A stretch of DNA of 64,000 nucleotides from Pyxicephalus adspersus. Lineage: Eukaryota > Chordata > Amphibia > Anura > Pyxicephalidae. The position numbers and the translations under genes were made by a program. Below, piece after piece: positions 35,826 through 46,765 of this stretch (position 1 is its first letter; each line of letters begins with the position of its first letter). Below the pieces are notes generated by a model. That model searched no databases. It had not been told where the DNA came from and saw nothing but the letters and a program-made list of their open reading frames with translations. The stretch lies in assembly GCF_032062135.1 (NCBI RefSeq), contig NC_092859.1:123742663-123806662 (forward strand), given 5' to 3'.

Positions 35826-36504
35826 TCTTTCAGATCATGTCTCGCTCTGCTGTTTCTCGTTGTAAGTGCCTAAACAACCCTGATTCATATTGGTATATCT
35901 GTGGCAGTTTCACAATTCCCAGTCAAAGGGCGAACATTAGCACATTTGTAGAGCAAGCCTATTTGGAATATTTCAAAGTTAAATTTGGTGATCAAGAAAA
36001 GTTTTGGGCCCCTCATAAGGTATGCAAACAGTGTGCTGAGGGTTTACAGATGTGGACAAAGGGAACACGTGATAAGATGCCATTTGGTATACTTATGGTT
36101 TGGCGAGAGCCAGGAGACCATTTTAGTGACTGTTACTTTTTGTATAGTGAAAACTTTAGGATATACCTAGATAAACATACATAGGATGTACATAGATACC
36201 TTAAAATAAATATAACATAGAGTATCCGATTGGCTATACGCCCAGTGGCTCATTCAGATGAAATCCCAGTGCTGATTTTTGTTACACTACCCTCTCTTGA
36301 AGAACATGAAAATGGTGATGAACTAGGTGACAACAATGATGAAGAGTTTGAAATTGAAGAGAGGTCTCTGTTCGTAAGGGATTTTGAAAGACAGTATCAG
36401 GCTAGATGGGATGTACATATAATAGCTGACTATTGTTGGAGCATCCGGCGGGATTGTCCTAACACTGAACACTCCAGGAAAAGCTATAAGAAAAAAGCTA
36501 TATA
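35826..36504 (+). pseudogene. Remnant of an uncharacterised cysteine-rich gene, possibly transposon-borne
   Basis: Two frames in the same phase, 35837..36184 and 36230..36505, are separated by 45 bp with in-frame stops (TAG 36182..36184 and another at about 36218). The first encodes a Cys-rich segment with C-K-C, Y-I-C-G, V-C-K-Q-C and D-C-Y-F, and the string M-V-W-R-E-P. The second begins A-I-R-P-V-A-H-S-D-E-I-P-V and continues into an acidic stretch. From memory this order (YICG, WAPHxxC, MVWREP, DCYF, AIRPVPH) is that of an uncharacterised metazoan protein family found in many copies in insects, cnidarians and some vertebrates; I cannot give it a name or function. The ATG is preceded by tttcctttctttcag, a strong splice acceptor, so this looks like a DNA-level copy rather than a processed one. 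The family's long C-terminal region is absent. It is probably nonfunctional. Confidence 0.6.
35834..35834 (+). promoter_or_regulatory. Splice acceptor before the cysteine-rich frame
   Basis: The pyrimidine tract tttcctttctttcag ends at 35834, three bases before ATG 35837. It suggests that the ancestral gene had an intron ending just upstream of its start codon. Confidence 0.5.
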
Positions 36505-36869
36505 AAAGCTATATAAATTTTTACCTTAACCACTTACTCAATTAGTTTTCAAATGCTTTACTGTACAACAAATGTCACAGTAGCAACAAATCCTTTGAAT
36601 GAACAAAAGAAATTTAAATAAACAGTACATTCAAGTTATTATTTCATTATTTTTTCATTGTATGCTTCTCCATATATAGTTAAGTTTTAATACAGCATTG
36701 CTTCTGAACTCAAGCCATTCGATCCCCTAAACATATATTGTTTTTTGCTATTTCCTCTGTAGGAATGGCTCTGCTAATTTAGGCTCAAGTGATACATTTA
36801 AAATTATATGTTCAAGGAAATCCTGAAAACATTTCCTGTTGAGGGCACATCAGGACAAGATTTAAAAAA
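36505..36869. other. Noncoding, nothing recognised
   Basis: Begins with short 'aagctatata' repeats (36481..36518) and is then AT-rich. Confidence 0.5.
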
Positions 36870-37110
36870 CCCTATATGAACAGGAGAGCTGCGTTCATCG
36901 GCATTCTTTATGTGGGTACCACATGCCAGCCTCATTCTATGACCTCCTGTTTCAGCTGTTCCTAATCAGTGCTTCCCTTGTGCAGTTTGTTAAATCCCTT
37001 AATTAAAAACAAGCCCTGCTAAGAATTAGCTCCACTAATAGTTCATAGATGATGTCATCTGAGTAATAAAATTTGCAGCACAAAACCGGCATAGCCTAGC
37101 CTGGATGGGA
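36870..37110. other. Candidate conserved noncoding block
   Basis: Balanced composition. It contains 'cccttaattaaaaacaagcc', 'gaattagctccactaatag' and 'gatgatgtcatctgag' (homeodomain- and CRE/AP-1-like words). No frame or repeat ends. Confidence 0.3.
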
Positions 37111-37617
37111 AGTAATGTATAAGTGGCTACCTAACTGCAATCACTTTTAGAAATATTATATTCTTGTTCTTCGTGCATTACCATTACTGTTCTGCTGTTT
37201 GCATGGTACAGGCTTCTAAAAAATAGGCTTCTTAAATCAAGCTAATTTGTCATCAACTAAGCTGATTTAACATAGGGAATGGATAAAGGTTTGGATTGTC
37301 TATGTCAGGAGACAAAAGACAGAACAGGATTTTCTGAAGATGAAGCAGAGAGTGTAGCATAGAGGAACATTACTCACTGTCTGTCTGATCAAGGTAGGTT
37401 CAAGCTCCATGTATTGTGTAGTATGCTGGAATGAAATGTAGAGACGTGCTTAGAACTATTGTATTAAGCCTTTGTTTGGAAATGGAAATTAAATAATGGC
37501 AACTTCAAAAGAATGTTGCTGGATACTTCATAATAATGAATTTCATACTCTATAATTTTCCATTACATATATACAGAAAAAAGCATTGTAGAAAGTAACA
37601 CATTTTTCAATATAATT

Positions 37618-37660
37618 TACACTGCCTGGCCAAAAAAGTCCCCAAGCCTATGGAGGCAGT
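37618..37660 (+). mobile_element. Solitary Tc1-like terminal repeat
   Basis: TA followed by CACTGCCTGGCCAAAAAAGT at 37618..37639 matches the terminal inverted repeat of a common fish/frog Tc1-like family. No opposite end or transposase follows, so it is a truncated end. Confidence 0.65.
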
Positions 37661-37697
37661 GTTAGTAGTGTCTGTGTTAGTTTTTAGTCTTTTACCT

Positions 37698-38010
37698 CAG
37701 TGGTCACCAACCTTTTGGACCTCATGGACCACTAAGTTCATATTTTTAATTTCCAGCGGCGTGAAGTAGAAGCGAGCGCGCATGCGCCAGTTTTGTAATC
37801 CGGACCAAGCATGCGCGGGGAGCTGTGTGTTACTTCAAGGGTTACCCCAGAGTGACGTGATGATGCCAGAACCCACCCACTCTTCTATTTAAGGCTCAGA
37901 CCTGCTTGCTAAACATCCTGGGGGGGACAGTAGAACAACTTTTGTTGTGTCCATACGGGGAACATGATCAGCGGGATCAGGAGAAGGATCCCCTGGGCTG
38001 GCGACTGCTG
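37698..38010. mobile_element. 313-bp hAT-like nonautonomous element
   Basis: The left end CAGTGGTCACCAACC and the right end (read on the other strand) CAGCAGTCGCCAGCC agree at 11 of 15 positions, with all mismatches transitions. The flanking octamers ttttacct (37690..37697) and ttctacct (38011..38018) agree at 7 of 8, as expected for a hAT 8-bp target duplication. The interior is GC-rich with CpGs (agcgagcgcgcatgcgcc at about 37771), unlike its surroundings. No frame is present. Confidence 0.8.
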
Positions 38011-38018
38011 TTCTACCT

Positions 38019-39833
38019 GACCTTTCTAGCCTCAATGTTCCTATCTCCTATTTCAAGGTTATTTTAGCATGTTCTTTTGTTTTTATTAAAGAAGGGACCT
38101 CTGTCTGCTTTTTTTTCTGAACTGAATTTCAGATCTAACCAACTTCTCTTACCAGGTCTCTTTATCCTGTGTGGTCCTGTCATATAGGCCATTTTTATAG
38201 GAAAATTCCAGTTAAAGAGGAAAAACACTGTGTGTCTGTTTTCTAACTGTGCTTTTTTGGTTGTCAACATGTCACACATGTTTCTACTGGAGTGTACATT
38301 GGTTGTTTCAACACACAATACACAGGCATGGCCCACTGTTGTAGTCATTAGAAAACATACCCTGAGAAATGCCATGCAAAAATATATTATTAAACATGCA
38401 AACAGTTTTTGACTATTATTTCCATCCTTTAGACATTTTGATATTGAAGGGCTGCTCACTCGAAAACAGCTATAAGGTATCATTAGTCATTCTGCATTGA
38501 AGGTGAATATCTCATAGTAGGACAAAAACCATGTGTCCTCAAAGAACTAAGATCTGCTATTACCATTGTTTTTAATTTTAGAGACATTGTAGTGACAGGC
38601 TAGATACCAATATATTGCCATAAGGCTGATGCTGTGTCTATATCTAAAGTAGAGTGTTTAATAAAGGAACACAGAAAAAAGTATTGTAAGTGATAGATAT
38701 CAAAGATTCATGAAAGACTAATAAGCAATAAATAAACGTTCTTTATATGAAGCAAAAACATAGACAAAGGACTGTTAATGTGACTGTTAAGAAGTAGGCC
38801 AGAAAATATCTGACATACATAACATAGGTATGCTTATACTTGCTATCACAGAATTTTTGGCCAATTGATATTCCTGAAACCTAATTAATCAAAATGGTTA
38901 AAATGTAATGACAATGTATTATAAAGGATATTGCTATTCCATAGTGTTGTTTTTTTTCTTCTCTCAGACAATACAGTTGGTTATCACAGCAAACATAATA
39001 AAAAAAATCAAAGTACTGTCATTTCTAAAACATTTTATTTCACTGGCTATTTTGATCTTTTTACTGTTATAAAAGACAAGTGGAAGCCACTGCACTAAAG
39101 AAATTTGTACATTATGTTTATTGAAGGTATAGCCCAGTCAGAATAGCACATTATGTGTATTATTGCAATTGCAGACAAAATGAAAGAGATAAGAATAGCC
39201 TGATTCAATGCATGTGTACAGAATACAAATGCTTTTATTTGTCGCCTACTGTATAAAACCTGGCTGAAGAGTGAGCAATGAAAGGCCCGCTAGAAGATGA
39301 AGAGCAAAAGGGACATTTTTAGTCCCATGTGTCATATCCCGTAAAAAGTGAAATGCATTCTGTGCGCTTTCTGGGTATGCTATTTCAATATGTTTTCAAA
39401 GAGCAGTGAAAAAAGAGCAGGGATTGTCCAAAGCTAATTTTTGTTTACAAGTATTTCTCAACACTAAACCTGAAATTCTTATCACACTTCATATTTGCAA
39501 AGCTTATGCTGAACCCACCCAGAAATAATTAAAGAGTGGCAGCAGATTGATGCCTATCTTATCTGTAGGATGTATTCATTATATAAAGAGAAAATTGGAC
39601 TGATTTACCAAACAGTTAGGAATTTTTTACACAATGAATAATGTGAATATTTAATATCCTATAAAAAGGGAGCTGTAGTTTAAAAATGTTCACAAATAAA
39701 CAATGGTGCAACATCAAAACAAATTACATTATTTTAGAAAAGAAGCCTTTAGGCGAGGTGTGTCCAAGTCAAAGATAAAGAATGCTTTTGGGAAGAACAT
39801 ATTTGCTTACCGGAGTTTTACGCCATCCATTCT
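38019..39833. other. Noncoding; unsupported 139-codon minus frame
   Basis: The minus frame 38064..38483 (139 codons) is overlapped by plus frames, starts nowhere obvious and resembles nothing I know. The remainder is AT-rich. 39230..39400 is somewhat more balanced. Confidence 0.5.
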
Positions 39834-40143
39834 AAGGCTACGTACACACGTAAGACTTTTGTCATTGGAAAGGATCTTTCACAATCCTTTCCTATGACAA
39901 AAGACAAAATGATGCATAAACAAACACTGTGCATACAGTGCCGCTCTGCTCTATGAAGAAAGGAAGGGCAGAATGAGCAAGTGGCACCCTGCTGTGCACT
40001 CTTTACTTCCGTTATAGTCGTTCGTTGACCTGCCAGAATGGATCCATGAATGACATTGGACGAACGCTGTGCACATGTCAGATTCCTGTCCGATACTAGC
40101 CCTGAAGTGATAATCAAATCATCTGACGTGTGTACGTAGCCTT
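39834..40143. mobile_element. 310-bp MITE with AAGGCTACGTACACACGT ends
   Basis: The ends AAGGCTACGTACACACGTAA and the complement of GACGTGTGTACGTAGCCTT form a ~23-bp nearly perfect inverted repeat. Inside the left arm a second hairpin pairs 'cttttgtcattggaaagga' (about 39853) with 'tcctttcctatgacaaaag' (about 39884). Minus frame 39818..40117 runs through the element and is not a gene. Target duplication is unclear. Confidence 0.88.
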
Positions 40144-41270
40144 GGAGTCTGAAAAATGAATTGTTATCAGCAAAACTCTATGCAACAAACTTTCAATGCA
40201 AACAGATTCCCTGTTAGAGTCAAATGACACCTAATTGGTATCAGTTGCCCTCTCAGGAATATGTAAGACCAGCACTGCAAGATTGGTGTATTATACAGTA
40301 TATGTCCTGGCTGGGATCCCCTCCCATATTACTAAAACAGGTCAGCTGGGCAGATGAGTATTGAAGCATGTATGTAAGTATGTAAGTGCTTGAGCTAGAT
40401 GTGGTGGCATCCAATCCCATCAGGGAAATCATGTTCCTTAAGAAACATTCTTGATTATTGGGTTTGACGATACTAATGAGGTCTCATAACACCTTGTTGG
40501 GGCTTTGTGTGCAAATTCACTTAAATAATCTAAATATGTACAGAATTATTGTCAATATAAATTATGGAAGTGAACTTTTACGCAACGTTTAAACAATTTA
40601 TTCTGAAAAGATTCTGAACTTAAGTCAATATTGATAGTAACCTACCTGTCACATACTTTGACAATTAGAAAATTTAACATCTTTCTTTCCAAAGCATGAA
40701 TGTGAGGAAGCAGGCTGGTTTCACATTGTTATGCTGCATAAACACACATTATGCCAAACATTTATATGCACTTTATAACACACTAAAGTGCATGCAGCAT
40801 TTCTAGTAATGCAGTGTATTGCAAGGCATATTAGTGCACTGCTGTGACGGTAGCACTGCAATTTGTTGGGTAAATGGAGCTGCATTTTAAAATAATTTAT
40901 ATTCACAATGTTGCAGTATGAACGGTGCCATTAAACCTTTTACATGGTAGACTTATCATTTGCTGACCCTTTGTTGTAAAGAAACTGGGCTTGATTGGGG
41001 TGAGCAGAATATGTCTGGGACTGCATCTAATGTTCACTTGATAGTTTACAATCAAGTAAATAATTTTGAGCACAGGGTTTTTGTTTAGAGGATCACTTTA
41101 CGCAAGATTCAAAAAAAAATAAAATAACAAAGTAACATTTGCAAGTAACATTTATTATACTGTTTGTATTTTATAAGTAATATTGGTTCAGTAATGATTT
41201 ACATTTCTACAGCTTAGCGGTCTAAGGAAGCAGACAAACCCATGTCTGACATTATAAAGCTGTTACTTAC
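40144..41270. other. Noncoding; possible MITE at 40.70-40.93 kb
   Basis: 40700..40935 (caggctggtttcacattgtt to gttgcagtatgaacgg) resembles frog MITEs with 'ggctggtttcaca' starts, but the inverted ends are too weak to call. Nothing else was recognised. Confidence 0.45.
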
Positions 41271-41327
41271 CACAAGTGAGAGGGGCCGTTTCCAGGCAAC
41301 AACACCAATCAGTCCTGACAAGAGTAC
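41271..41327 (-). CDS. Internal exon of a minus-strand membrane-protein gene
   Basis: Read on the minus strand, this 57-bp segment is bounded by strong splice signals. Upstream, a pyrimidine-rich tract ends in cttcttag at 41328, with a CTGAC branch-point match about 20 nt before it (41347..41351). Downstream, the exon ends CTTGTG|GTAAGTAAC at 41271. Phase 0 is open and gives VLLSGLIGVVAWKRPLSLV, a hydrophobic helix closed by a W-K-R-P turn and then more hydrophobic residues, typical of a membrane protein. Phase 1 has a stop; phase 2 is open but not protein-like. At 19 whole codons it is a symmetric 0-0 exon and could be skipped without a frameshift. From memory the peptide resembles the tetraspan ENTREP/FAM189 proteins, which I cannot verify. 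No neighbouring exon was identified, so the flanking introns would extend about 41 kb downstream and 22 kb upstream within this window. Confidence 0.65.
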
Positions 41328-41346
41328 CTAAGAAGAAATGAGAAAT

Positions 41347-41351
41347 GTCAG
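41347..41351 (-). promoter_or_regulatory. Branch point of the 41.3-kb exon
   Basis: On the minus strand CTGAC lies about 20 nt upstream of the acceptor AG (41328..41329), with the pyrimidine tract between them. This is the usual spacing for a vertebrate branch site. Confidence 0.5.
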
Positions 41352-41820
41352 CAAGTCAATTCTTCCGTCTACTGACAGACATAAAGTGTGCAACATGAAA
41401 CTTTTAATAACAAAGAGCTGTATATTTACACAGAAACCGTCTCAGAAATGTATGCAAATAAATGATGATGACAAAATGGTGACCCAAGCTATATGATACA
41501 ATATGAGTTAGTCAACAGTACTGGCTGTTTGGAAGTGAATTGGTAAAATGGTTTCCTAGAACCAGGCATTGAAACCCAAACAGACCTCACTGTGTGCTAC
41601 AAACTTTGTGTCTTTCTTGACCCTGCACCCCTGGAATGCACCGTAGCATACAATTATACCAGAGAGGCTCAATGTCAGAGGGCATGGTGAGCCCCCCAAA
41701 TCCCTGGTGTCCTGTTCACATAGATCTCAACTTGTTTTATAGTTTGAGATAAAAACCACCCTTATCCACATTATGCCCCATCCAGCTCCCCAATGCATTA
41801 CTCTTTAGCAGCTTATAGAA
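41352..41820. other. Probable intron, nothing recognised
   Basis: Sequence upstream (in gene direction) of the candidate exon, with no repeat ends. 41600..41760 is less AT-rich. Confidence 0.45.
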
Positions 41821-41980
41821 CAGCCTTTCTCCCACCATATCAACATGGGGGGATCCGTGAAATTACTTTCAGGGAGCCCCTGCTATAGTTACTATATTCA
41901 CTGCTCACAGTATAAATGCATGGTAGTCTGTGGGAAAAAATTCTCTTACGTTGCTGGCTAATGGGAAGATTGTCACTCAC
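41821..41980 (+). mobile_element. hAT-type MITE, truncated right end
   Basis: This starts exactly with CAGCCTTTCTCCCACCATAT and follows the 62186..62447 copy through 'catggggggatccgtg', 'gcccctgctatagttactat', 'gctcacagtata' and 'gctggctaatgggaagat', then stops. The right ~100 bp are missing. Confidence 0.8.
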
Positions 41981-42113
41981 ACAATAAATGTATTTTTAAC
42001 GTATGCAGTGCAAGCACATAAATTTAAATTGGCATCTCTTTACTGTACCTAAGAATGGGGTAGGTTTAATCAGCCAACTGAATTGAATTGCAGCCATAGA
42101 CAGGGATTTATGG

Positions 42114-42114
42114 C

Positions 42115-42146
<32 letters not shown>
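42114..42146. repeat. (TA)n microsatellite
   Basis: Perfect TA tract leading into acacac. Confidence 0.95.
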
Positions 42147-42439
42147 GTTTTCCTGGAGTTCAATTAAAACTTTATATGTCACTGTCTTGATATCATCCAA
42201 CAGCATTTTTTACAAAATAAGAAATACACATTTTCTAGTATTTCACTTCATGAAATCTGTGATCTTGACATGGGCTTAAATGACCATTTAAAAAATAAAA
42301 AACAGCCGCCTGCCATTTAAGCGCCAAGGTAGTCTAATGCAGGAAAATGGTATAAATATTTTAAAGTGAAAATGCAGTTAATTAAACAATAAAAGTAACA
42401 CATAGATGATGCTTTTGCTCTATCAATTATTTAATTTGC

Positions 42440-42700
42440 CTATTGTCTAACTTTTCAATCACAATCACAATGGAACAAGGATTTAGCTGTGCCACTTACA
42501 TTAAAGAATTATGATTTCTGAAATCCTTGGCTTTTCCTTTTATATCAGCTAAACGGAAAAGCTAAACAAAAGCTTAGGGAAATCTATTGTAAGCAGGTTT
42601 ATTTGTATCTGCAACAAATAACCGTCTTCTCTGCAGTGCAAAACATTGCAAAACACATGCTAGAAAATGCTGTTATATTGAATGAAGCCAGCTGCCACAA
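42440..42700. other. Candidate conserved noncoding block
   Basis: Balanced, repeat-free sequence about 1.1 kb upstream of the candidate exon. Words such as 'gaattatgatttctgaaatc' and 'caacaaataaccgtcttctc' occur. There is no frame or splice pair. Confidence 0.3.
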
Positions 42701-45700
42701 CTTTAGTACTGTTTAAATAACTGCCCTGTAAATATGTAGCCTTTCCATTTTGAAATGTCACTTGTTTGCTGTAAGTTATTCACAATAGCTGGCATGCACA
42801 GAATGACTTTAAGCATCTGAAAAGAACTAAGTTTTTACCAGAAAATCTGTGGACCTTTAAGTAAATTATGATAATTGGAGGCGAGAAACATTTCTATGTT
42901 GAGCATGGAAACCAGTCAAATTCCAAATGTCATTGTTAAAGTTCAGGTTGCAAAAAAAAAGGATGCAACTGGTAGATTAAATACAGAACTAAAAATACAA
43001 AATTGTGAGATGCAGCTCATTGTAGAAGGGACAGGCTATGTCTTTTCTGCAATAAAACAAACTTCCCTGCCTGTTTGCAATCTTTTCGCATGAACACTGA
43101 GCTGCTCATGCACAGCCCAATGACTGATCCCGGCATATCGGGGTACCAGGAATGAATTAACTCCAATTGCATTGCCAATCAAAATGGCCAAAACCCAAAC
43201 TTAGGAGAATTGAATGGCAATGTTGGTGCCAGCAATAGAGTGGGGAAAGATAAGTTTAGTTTAGAGCTACAGTTCTTTCATATAGAGAGGACTTTCTAAT
43301 GCAGCAAAGCTGTGTAATTTCTTGGACCAAATGGACAGAAATAAAAACTTCTTTTGCAGGTAAAGGGGCTGGCACATATGCATTTCATCTGTTTAGTCAG
43401 ATATTCAACAGGAGTTCAGCTATTTTTTTTTAATATAACAGTTTTTTTTTAAATAGGAACATAAATTCCTGAAATACCTTGGAAAACAACCACTGTGCAT
43501 TGAAATATAAATGTGTCAATTTGGATGATTCAAGCCTTGTATACAGCTGCTCCTATGAGACTTCACAGTAAAGTTTACCAACATGTTCTCCCAGAATGTG
43601 CTGGAAAAATCATAGTGGGACACCTGGGACTCCACCATGATGAGTTCCTGGCCCTATAGGAATAATTAACTATTAATTGGCCTTAACCATAATGAAATGA
43701 TAGTAAGTAAAGTAATTATGCAATAATAGGAACATGCTTACTCTTCCTGATCCACTGACCTACTAATGTGCACATTTCTTGTATTTTTCTGAGTTGGAAA
43801 GACTAAACAGAAAACAACTGTTTCTCGAAATAATGTACAGACTATCATGCCCCGAGTACTTTGACACCCTCTGTTACCTTGTAGACAAAGAGTATCAATT
43901 TGAAATATCTTATTGTTTTGACATCTTAACTTTTTTTTTGTTGAACTCAGTTCATAAAATTTTAGCACTCTACTAAAGGAAAAAGGCATTACAAACACAA
44001 TATGGGGATGAAAAAAAAAACGATGTGCTGGCAAATTGTTGTTTGGTAAGTACTTATACAGCCAGCATGCTTCGTGAACAATTCATCTTTGAGTTTTAGG
44101 TGTTAAAGTAAGTTTTTAACTATAAGGGCAGCTCAGTTTTTCCTGTGCATATGAAATTAGGCAAAATAGGAGCCTCTTTTTGGAAGATTTGTTAGAGTTT
44201 TAGTGGGTAGGAGGAGGGGTACTCTGTTGATTTACCTTGTTTTCCAACAAAAGTTAACTATTAATCAAAAATCAGCTTATACTGTTCACCTTTAAAAATC
44301 ACCTAAAGTTATTAGTTCCAAATATGTACATGTGATGAAAAAGGTGGATTTATATTTACCTTACCGCCTTACTGACACCTAGGCAAACATGATGCCACAT
44401 TCTGGAGTGGACTACAATGTCTTCTTATGAGAGTCCATTTGCTCTGCATTCTCCAGAAATCCACTCTAAAGGACTTTTTAAGATAACCTAGAATATATAT
44501 TTTATGGCTGCACCCATTATGAAACTTTTTTTCCTACTAAAGACATTGCAAACATGATTAAAAAATTAAAAACCTTAGATTAAAAAAGTACAAACCTAAA
44601 AAAAATTATTATGTTTCCCTCTAATAAAACTGTTTAAAATAAACATTACATAATATTCACAGATTACACATTTTTAAAAAGACATGGATTTTCCACCCAA
44701 ATGTTTTCTCCTTCTGTTAACTTAAATGATTTATTCCTAATGCCCAGGCATATTGCTATAGACCTGTCAGTGTCATTTCGGTTTCTAGAATATGTCAGAG
44801 TAACGTACCAGAAGTTCCATATGCAATTAGCTGCTGCGTGACATGATCTAAAGATCAGCACACTGACATGTCACTCTTGGGTCTAATCTTGGCAATATCA
44901 TTCCAAGAGTAGAATTTCAGGGGCATTTGTGCAGGTGATATGAATAGAGATTTTTGCATATTATTATCAGATTTTTTACATCTTATCATTTCATTTCACT
45001 TTGCTATATAGTTTATGGTTTTTAAGTATGTACTTTATCATTTTCTCTTGCTGTCATAATGGATCAGCTTAGACTTAATCAGATGGGTAAATTTTCCATG
45101 CCCCTATAAGTTAGCAGTGCATTGAGCACCATCATGAAGGTATTATGACATTGGTGACAGGGAATCTGACATTTATGCATACATGCAGAGAAAATGGAAT
45201 ATATTCACAGTCAGATATCTGTTTTATTCATATTTCTAGCTGTTCTTTTTAGAGCTTGGTATTGATACATGTACTATAGATAAGACTTTGCTGTAGTTTT
45301 TTATGAGATTTAAAATATAATGTGTTTAGGACTTGTTTTATTGGTATGGTGCGTACACCACCCAACAGACCATTCATCAAGTTGATTAAAAAACAGGTAT
45401 AAGAAATCCATCACAATCATTTCCATAGCTCAAGTAAAAGACTTCCCCTCCAGGTTTGGCAATAATGAATTAATAGCAAATCGTGTGGAACTGAAATGAT
45501 TGCTGTAATAACACCTAATAAATGGCAGGCCACTGTTGTGGCATAGTGATCATCTCATGTTGGGGATATCTCCCTAAAGACAACCTAAAATAATCCACAG
45601 TGAATGATAAATTGTTTTCTTATCATTTGCTGTTTTATCTTCGTTTTACTAATACAAATGTTAATTTAGGTTTCATTATTTTTGCTGTATAAAACTTTTG

Positions 45701-46186
45701 AAAGACATAGTTTCTCTCATGCTTTCCTAAAAAAAAAAAGTTTACACTAACCTAAATCTAGTGGTATTGTAGTCGTTCAGTTTACTCGGTCATGGCAGGC
45801 TGGTGACTCTTAGACTTCTTGGCTGCCTGAATGTTGGACAGAATGATGGTGACCCCACTAGCTCCTTGGTTTAGGGGTCAGGGGTCACTAGCAGGTTTAA
45901 GGAGTCAGGGGATTATAATTTAGGGTCTTGATTTGATTTTAGCACAAGCCTTTTTGCCTTGTTTACTTTGCCCAGATATGACCATAAAAAATGTTCTTTT
46001 CCCAAACTTAGAAGAGCGGTATTTTATGAAGCAAAAACTTATATTTTCATACATCACTTATGTATAATTTTTTATAGTGCTGTTATCACATTCCACATTA
46101 CTTTATAGTCTAAAGTCACACCCCTGTCTCTCCCCTGAAGAAGTCAGAGTGTAATGCCCACATTACTGTCACATGTCAAAAGCATA
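42701..46186. other. Noncoding; small GC-richer repeat cluster at 45.87 kb
   Basis: Frames up to 98 codons (43738..44034 minus) are unsupported. At 45867..45915 'ggtttaggggtcagggg' and 'ggtttaaggagtcagggg' form a two-unit degenerate direct repeat. The rest is AT-rich. The interval ends with ATA (46184..46186), the flank of the next MITE. Confidence 0.5.
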
Positions 46187-46413
46187 GGGTGTGATTTAAT
46201 AACGCTCTCTAAGGCTGGAGAGGATACACTTTCACCAGTGAAGCTGGGTGATCCAGCAAACCTGGAATGGATCTGGTCCAGGATTTAAAACATTTGAGAA
46301 CAAAAATGTCAAATGACTTTTAGGAAATCCATTCTAGGTTTGCTGGATGACCCAGCTTCACTAATGAAAGTGTATCCTCCCTAGCCTTGGAGAGTTTTAA
46401 ATAAATCAGGCCC
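46187..46413. mobile_element. GGGCCTGATTTATTAAAG foldback MITE, copy 8
   Basis: The best-preserved arms in the window (227 bp). Left: 'ctctctaaggctggagagga', 'tacactttcaccagtgaagc', 'gggtgatccagcaaacctgg'. Right: 'ctaggtttgctggatgaccc', 'agcttcactaatgaaagtgt'. ATA trinucleotides flank both sides (46184..46186 and 46414..46416). Confidence 0.95.
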
Positions 46414-46424
46414 ATAGTCAAAGG

Positions 46425-46765
46425 TTAACTTAAGGGAAAGCCAATTACCCTACCAGTATGTTTTTGGGATGTGGGAAGAAACCAAATTAAACACATGGAA
46501 ATCATACAGACCAGGGGTGGCCACACTTTTTTGGCTTGCGAGCTACTTTTAAAATTACCAAATCAAATTGATCTACCAAACAATAAAAACTTGGACTTGA
46601 TAACTCCTGTGTGCAGTAGAATTTATTTTGAAATGCAGGGCTCTGTGATCCACTGGCGTTGCCTTTGCGATCTACCGGTAGATCGCGACACCCCTGATAC
46701 AGACTATGCAGATAGTGTCCTGGCTGAGATTCAAACTGGTGACACTGTGCTGCACTGTACATTGT
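46425..46765. repeat. SINE-like dispersed repeat, split by a hAT MITE
   Basis: The two halves are 46425..46503 and 46705..46765. The left half has 'ccctaccagtatgtttttgg', 'gatgtgggaagaaacc' and 'acatgga'. The right half has 'atgcagatagtgtcctggct' and 'gagattcaaactggtgacac'. Together they follow a repeat widespread in fish and frogs that contains a tRNA-like box B in reverse (here CCAGTTTGAATCTC on the minus strand). The sequence rejoins cleanly once the inserted MITE and one copy of its 8-bp duplication are removed. Confidence 0.65.
46512..46696. mobile_element. 185-bp hAT MITE with perfect 8-bp duplication
   Basis: The left end CAGGGGTGGCCACACTTTTT and the right end (minus strand) CAGGGGTGTCGCGATC share the CAGGGGTG terminus. 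ATACAGAC occurs immediately before (46504..46511) and after (46697..46704), an exact 8-bp target duplication typical of hAT transposition. A palindromic ATCTACCGGTAGAT lies near the right end. The frames 46471..46771 run across the insertion and are not genes. Confidence 0.95.

Noticed and set aside
38064..38483. 139-codon minus-strand frame
   Set aside because: No homology recognised, low-complexity start, overlapped by plus frames; fits chance.
40700..40935. MITE with 'ggctggtttcaca' start
   Set aside because: The right end is not a convincing inverted copy of the left and no target duplication is visible, so it was not listed as an element.
46720..46745. Possible tRNA gene suggested by a box-B-like word (GATTCAAACTGG in reverse)
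   Set aside because: No box A, acceptor stem or cloverleaf around it. It belongs to the SINE-like repeat.
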